Translations under genes and position numbers: made by a program | Source: CAZFRF01 sp964540925 | GTDB lineage: Bacteria > Patescibacteriota > Microgenomatia > Levybacterales > UBA12049 | Length of the DNA: 64,000 nucleotides | Assembly: GCA_964540925.1 (NCBI GenBank) | Contig: CAZIOR010000001.1 | Span: 31,244-95,243 of the forward strand | Direction of reading: 5' to 3' | Shown here: positions 60,496-64,000 of the stretch, in pieces | Layout: each line of letters opens with the position of its first letter | Numbering within the stretch: the stretch's first letter is position 1 | Notes under the pieces: generated by a model | Database searches by the model: none | Seen by the model: only the letters and a program-made list of their open reading frames with translations | Told to the model about the DNA's origin: nothing

Positions 60496-61401
60496 ATGAA
60501 AAAAAGAAAAATTCCAGCAACAATGGTAACTCAGCATCCTGATCATGCTTCAAAACCGTATTGGCATTACAGAGCGTATATAACGACTGAATATGAATCG
60601 CAAGAGGCATATTTGTCATTTGCAGAACTTGGAGCAACAGAATATAAATGGGATTGGGAAGGAAAGCTAGTTGACGAATCAGTAGTTGAAAGATTTTTTG
60701 GAGAACATTTTGAATACTTTTCCAAAAATCCTTTAGGAGAAGAGAAATTTTTAACTTTTAGATTACCAAATCCAAGAGTTGAAACAGAATTTAGACTTAT
60801 TCGAGCTTTTATTAATATGGCAAGCGCTGGTTCGGTTGCTAAGCATTTTGGATTTAATAAACCTCCAATTTTTGAAGTAATTTTACCTTTAACTGAAACA
60901 GCTGAGGAGATGTTATCNNNNNNNNNNNNNNNNNNNNNNNNNNNNNNNNNNNNNNNNNNNNNNNNNNNNNNNNNNNNNNNNNNNNNNNNNNNNNNNNNNN
61001 NNNNNNNNNNNNNNNNNTCCTTTACAGGAGCAATGTATTCGTTGGGAATTCCACCAGAGTTTTTAGCTAGCGGAAAATTAATTGAGCATGCAATAAAAGC
61101 AAAAAGAATTAAGACTTTAGAAAAACATTATGTAAATTTAGAGAAAGATTTTGTAAAAGCAGGCAAATATTTAAATAAAGAAAATGTAGAACAATTAGCC
61201 AAAAAATCTTCTGTCTTTGCAGAAGTTTTAGAAAGTGTAGAGTTAGTTGAAAAATATTTAGGTAAAAAATTAGGGCCAACAACTATTTCTGAGAAAAAAC
61301 ATTATTTACTTACTAAAAAGCTTTTAGAAAATATTAAAAATAAAGAACTTGCTAAAAAATATTTAAAGCAAGCAGCGCGTTTGAGAAGGAGTATGGGCTA
61401 A
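60496..61401 (+). CDS. ppcA: Archaeal-type phosphoenolpyruvate carboxylase, interrupted by a gap
   Basis: Carboxylates PEP to oxaloacetate. The start KIPATMVTQHPDHASKPYWH is the diagnostic opening of the archaeal-type (PpcA) family, followed by FAELGATEYKWDWEGKLVDE and PRVETEFRLIRAFINMASA. After the gap comes SFTGAMYSLGIPPEFLASGK and a helical C-terminus ending AARLRRSMG. Family members are about 480-540 residues; the 301 visible here with 100 N imply a longer missing stretch, and the central catalytic region is lost in it. Control by the T-box immediately upstream is unusual for this enzyme. A hypothetical gene follows after 1 nt. Confidence 0.85.
   Translation: MKKRKIPATMVTQHPDHASKPYWHYRAYITTEYESQEAYLSFAELGATEYKWDWEGKLVDESVVERFFGEHFEYFSKNPLGEEKFLTFRLPNPRVETEFRLIRAFINMASAGSVAKHFGFNKPPIFEVILPLTETAEEMLXXXXXXXXXXXXXXXXXXXXXXXXXXXXXXXXXXSFTGAMYSLGIPPEFLASGKLIEHAIKAKRIKTLEKHYVNLEKDFVKAGKYLNKENVEQLAKKSSVFAEVLESVELVEKYLGKKLGPTTISEKKHYLLTKKLLENIKNKELAKKYLKQAARLRRSMG
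60918..61017. other. 100-N scaffold gap
   Basis: 100 N inside ppcA, replacing what is probably some 500-700 bases judging from the normal length of the family. Confidence 0.95.
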
Positions 61402-61402
61402 T

Positions 61403-62149
61403 ATGGCAACTGAGTGGGAAAGACATAGGCGGGCGGGTTTATCAGTTGGATTTAGAGGCAGAGTTGATGCTTTGCCGCCGCATAGTAGTCAGGGTTGGGA
61501 AATTGGTTCTCCGAAGATGCAGGTTGACGGTACGCATTTCCCTTTAAAAAGAGGAGTGGTGCAAATGGAATTAGTTACTAAACCTGAAGTCTCAAGGTTA
61601 AGTTGGTTGGGGGTTATGCCGCACATGCTTATGCCGGGTCATGGTGGAGAGTATGCAGCATATGGAATGGGATTTTTATTAGGAGAGTTGCCTGCGAAGT
61701 TTAAGTTTTTTTCAGGAGAACCTGATATAAAAAAGCTAATTGCAGAATATAGAGAAGGATCGAGTGTTGAAATGGGATTTAGAGACGGAGAAGAAAGACA
61801 ATACGAATTAAAACACCAAAGAGATCAAATGTTCTTTGCTATGGATTTTGCAACGCCAGGCCAAGAAGATCATGTAGCAAGACTTACAATGAAGGGTAGA
61901 AATGTCGGGGGAAATCCGAGTGCATATACTTTAGATATTAGATATCCAGAGCAAAATATTGACGGAGTTAATATTTCTTTTTCCATTGCTAATGGCCCCT
62001 GGAGTTATTTAAGTTGGAATCCTAATTTACTGGAATGGATAATTGGTCACCATTTTTACAACGGACACGTTGAGAATCCTGCCTTGTCTGCTTTAGGATT
62101 ATCGCCATTAATTCAAGAAAAAGTTAGGGAAGTAGTTAAGAAAAAATAA
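61403..62149 (+). CDS. Hypothetical protein, paralogue of the gene at 57451
   Basis: 248 residues, soluble. Shares block order with the 57451 protein: GWEIGSPK, LSWLGVMPHMLMP, VEMGFRDGEERQYELKHQRD before FFAMDF, AYTLDIRY and NPNLLEWIIGHHFY. The N-terminal 30 residues (RHRRAGLSVGFRGRVDALPP) are its own. Unknown function. It starts 1 nt after the ppcA stop, so it is probably under the same T-box control. Confidence 0.6.
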   Translation: MATEWERHRRAGLSVGFRGRVDALPPHSSQGWEIGSPKMQVDGTHFPLKRGVVQMELVTKPEVSRLSWLGVMPHMLMPGHGGEYAAYGMGFLLGELPAKFKFFSGEPDIKKLIAEYREGSSVEMGFRDGEERQYELKHQRDQMFFAMDFATPGQEDHVARLTMKGRNVGGNPSAYTLDIRYPEQNIDGVNISFSIANGPWSYLSWNPNLLEWIIGHHFYNGHVENPALSALGLSPLIQEKVREVVKKK

Positions 62150-62150
62150 T

Positions 62151-62462
62151 TTATTTTAAAAAGAAAAGTAGTCCTACGGAAAAGATTGTAAAGATAAACA
62201 TGAAAAGAAATGTGTAGCCAAGCATATATACTGCATCTTTTTTCTTTCCATCAAGATACATTAGAGCAGGTTTTCCAAAAACTAAGAAAGAGGTAATTCC
62301 GGCTGATAAAACAAACAACATTAAAAAAGCAATTGGAGCTAGAAACACGTTTGCCTTACCAAGTTTAACGCTACCAGCGTAAAAAATAAAAATACCTATT
62401 CCGTAGACATAAGCGCAGGTGAGGAAAGAATTAAGCAGGGCCCTTTGCCATATTTTGCTCAT
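62151..62462 (-). CDS. Small three-helix membrane protein
   Basis: 103 residues with three membrane segments: FLTCAYVYGIGIFIFYAG, FLAPIAFLMLFVLSAGITSF and YTFLFMFIFTIFSVGLLFFL, and a charged loop (YLDGKKKDAVYM). Unknown family. Convergent with the paralogue gene. Confidence 0.6.
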   Translation of the reverse strand: MSKIWQRALLNSFLTCAYVYGIGIFIFYAGSVKLGKANVFLAPIAFLMLFVLSAGITSFLVFGKPALMYLDGKKKDAVYMLGYTFLFMFIFTIFSVGLLFFLK

Positions 62463-62495
62463 AAATAAAGTATATCACTTCATTGCAAATATTCA

Positions 62496-62524
62496 TTGAC
62501 ACTAGTAATTTAAAAGAGTAACCT
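62496..62524 (+). promoter_or_regulatory. Promoter of the small Gly/Ala membrane peptide
   Basis: TTGACA (62496-62501), 17-bp spacer, TAACCT (62519-62524); transcription would start at the Shine-Dalgarno sequence itself. Confidence 0.6.
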
Positions 62525-62545
62525 CAATTTAAAGGAGGTGAGAAT

Positions 62546-62716
62546 ATGAAACAGCAAGCAAGTACAGGTGCAATTTATGGCACCGGAGTTATAGGAGCAC
62601 TTATATATTTCTTAACTCATGCTCATGGTGCTCAAGCGATGATTGTTGGTATTGTTGAGTCTTTCTTTTGGCCAGGTGTATTAGTATATAAAGCATTAGA
62701 GCTTTTGAAGATCTAA
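62546..62716 (+). CDS. 56-residue hydrophobic small protein
   Basis: Small ORF. ASTGAIYGTGVIGALIYFLT and AMIVGIVESFFWPGVLVYKA are two hydrophobic, probably membrane-spanning stretches around a short AHGAQ loop; ends LELLKI. Strong Shine-Dalgarno sequence AAAGGAGGTG (62531-62540), 5 nt before the ATG, and a good promoter. Unknown function. Confidence 0.7.
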   Translation: MKQQASTGAIYGTGVIGALIYFLTHAHGAQAMIVGIVESFFWPGVLVYKALELLKI

Positions 62717-62756
62717 ATTATTGACTTCCAATATTAGATATGTCTTACTAGGATCA

Positions 62757-64000
62757 GTGGAAGAGAATCCAGCAAAATTGAATTTATTGTATTTAAGGTT
62801 AAAAGCCTTTTTAGCTTCTAATTATCTTAAGCTTATTTCTGTTTTTGCAATTGCAGTAGCCATACCTTTGACAATGTTTTTGGCTCAAAACCAACAAACT
62901 ATAGTGCAAAAAGCATCTCCCGCAAATGAAAAGGCTAGAGTATTAGGATATATAGTTGAGTTTAAAAAAAACCCAGTATATCGTTCATTAGGTAGAGCAA
63001 ATATTAAATCATTAACCCTGGCAGATAAAAATCAAATTGAATCTTCAAAAAAAGATCTTCAAATAGAGCATTTAGAAGCAAAAACAGAGATTTTGAAATT
63101 ATTAAATAAAAAGACTTTTTCTTTAGACAAAACTGATAATTTAAATGTAAAAATAAAAGGAGAATACTCAGGAGTATTTAATGGTGTTGCTTTAGATATT
63201 ACAAGAGGAGATGCTGACAAGTTAAGGGCGTCTTCAAAATACATTAAAAATGTATATGAAGACTTAGAGGTAAAAACAAATTTAAGACAATCAGTTCCAT
63301 TAATCGGCGCAAATTCAATTTGGAGTAAGGTGAAAGACAATAGTGGTAATGCAGTTGATGGAAGGGGAATAAAAATTGCAGTATTAGATACAGGAGTAGA
63401 TTTTACACATGAAGATTTAGGAGCAACTAAGGTTGAAGAAAGGCCATTTACAAAAATATCTGATATTTCAGCGTCAAACAATTTTGGAGACATGGCACTT
63501 GCTTACAACAATAATCGTGTTGCTTATCCGGCGGGATATGGTTCAATATATGTTTATGATTTTCGTACAAAAACAAACACAAAATACAGTGCTAATACTG
63601 GCTTAGCTAATCCAATTATTCAATCCGTATACTTGTACAACAATTACTTATTTTACTTAGTCCAATCATATGAAGCTATTAATTTGTATGTTCAGGATTT
63701 AACAACTAAACAGGTTAAGATGATCTCTGATATGGGGATTATCGATGGAACTTATGCGAGTGTATTTAGTAAGTTTTCAATTTGGAATAATAAGTTAGTC
63801 TTTGAAAGAATATCATCATCTACGTTAGTAGGTGATACTAATCATTCAAAATATAATGTTTTTACTTATGATCTTACAACGGGTGAAGAAAAACCACTTT
63901 TAGAAGAAGCGCCTCTTGCGAGAATGCCTCGAGTTTACGGAAATAAAATGGTTTATAGAACCGCTACTAGTTATTCAGGTTCATCGGCAGTTGGCTGTAC
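62757..64000 (+). CDS. Subtilase (S8) with propeller-like insertion, 5' part
   Basis: Secreted serine protease, running off the window. A membrane/signal segment (LISVFAIAVAIPLTMFLAQ) is followed by an I9-like propeptide region (about 60-175), then GIKIAVLDTGVDFTHEDLGA with catalytic Asp211. Instead of reaching the His region, the next 200 residues form propeller-like repeats: ALAYNNNRVAYPAGYGSIYV, INLYVQDLTTKQVKMIS and NVFTYDLTTGEEKPLL. His and Ser lie beyond the window. Start GTG at 62757: TTGACT (62721-62726) and TTACTA end 6 nt before it, and upstream in-frame codons overlap that promoter. Confidence 0.75.
   Translation, partial: MEENPAKLNLLYLRLKAFLASNYLKLISVFAIAVAIPLTMFLAQNQQTIVQKASPANEKARVLGYIVEFKKNPVYRSLGRANIKSLTLADKNQIESSKKDLQIEHLEAKTEILKLLNKKTFSLDKTDNLNVKIKGEYSGVFNGVALDITRGDADKLRASSKYIKNVYEDLEVKTNLRQSVPLIGANSIWSKVKDNSGNAVDGRGIKIAVLDTGVDFTHEDLGATKVEERPFTKISDISASNNFGDMALAYNNNRVAYPAGYGSIYVYDFRTKTNTKYSANTGLANPIIQSVYLYNNYLFYLVQSYEAINLYVQDLTTKQVKMISDMGIIDGTYASVFSKFSIWNNKLVFERISSSTLVGDTNHSKYNVFTYDLTTGEEKPLLEEAPLARMPRVYGNKMVYRTATSYSGSSAVGC

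Overview
The window is a gene-dense, AT-rich chromosomal segment whose features point to a Candidate Phyla Radiation (Patescibacteria) bacterium, most likely of the Microgenomates type. The evidence is a divergent 16S rRNA gene standing alone without 23S or 5S, very short intergenic spaces, short forms of EF-Ts and ProRS, split transketolase, archaeal-type PEP carboxylase, and many secreted proteins of unknown function. TGA acts as a normal stop (for example in gnd and the GT4 gene), so there is no sign of the UGA-glycine code of some CPR lineages. The exact lineage is inference. Four runs of exactly 100 N (1117-1216, 13593-13692, 42909-43008, 60918-61017) are scaffold gaps that interrupt four genes.

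Layout. 1-5518: a 3' fragment of a TrmH/SpoU methyltransferase, an HTH protein, an aspartate/glutamate racemase, a GNAT enzyme, an ATP-grasp-like protein and a secreted HExxH protein. 5519-7667: a self-contained 16S transcription unit with its own promoter, a leader hairpin, a long-range processing stem and a terminator. 7668-10818: two glycosyltransferases, tRNA-Cys, tRNA-Ile and dihydroorotate dehydrogenase. 10905-13935: a surface-protein operon ending in a cohesin-domain protein with an LPPTG tail. 13978-22255: a deoxynucleotide cluster (dcd, tmk, dut, tandem-ThyX), a small beta-carbonic-anhydrase-like protein, a PlsC-like acyltransferase, a MidA-like methyltransferase and glyA. 22258-29983: a block of exported proteins on the minus strand, including a dockerin protein next to a second cohesin protein and a 1093-residue Cys-rich protein. 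30155-33852: rpsB-tsf-frr-rseP-pgl. 34785-38487: divergent gdhA and zwf-gnd. 38501-48584: translation, replication and repair genes (tRNA-binding protein, proS, rpsU, ybeY, dnaX, ybaB, recR, cysS). 48595-54269: an IolC-type aldolase facing a glycerate kinase, split transketolase and GlcD-type oxidase operon. 54334-64000: hypothetical proteins, a RecB/Cas4-like nuclease, AlkD, an alpha/beta hydrolase, a T-box-controlled PEP carboxylase and the start of a subtilase with a propeller-like insert.

How the parts fit. Zwf, Pgl, Gnd and the split transketolase give an oxidative pentose-phosphate route supplying NADPH and pentoses. Dcd, Dut, ThyX, Tmk and GlyA form a route to dTTP together with its folate one-carbon supply. 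PEP carboxylase and glutamate dehydrogenase link carbon and nitrogen metabolism. Cohesin, dockerin and LPPTG elements suggest non-covalent and possibly sortase-linked assembly at the cell surface.

Expression signals are unusually readable. Many first genes have a good -35/-10 pair with the -10 box ending only 5-9 nt before the start codon, the architecture of leaderless mRNAs. Strong Shine-Dalgarno sequences appear only before rpsU, ybaB and two tiny proteins. The clearest regulatory RNA is a T-box leader with a perfect antiterminator/terminator pair upstream of PEP carboxylase (60312-60492). Function calls come from reading motifs by eye; no database search was run.
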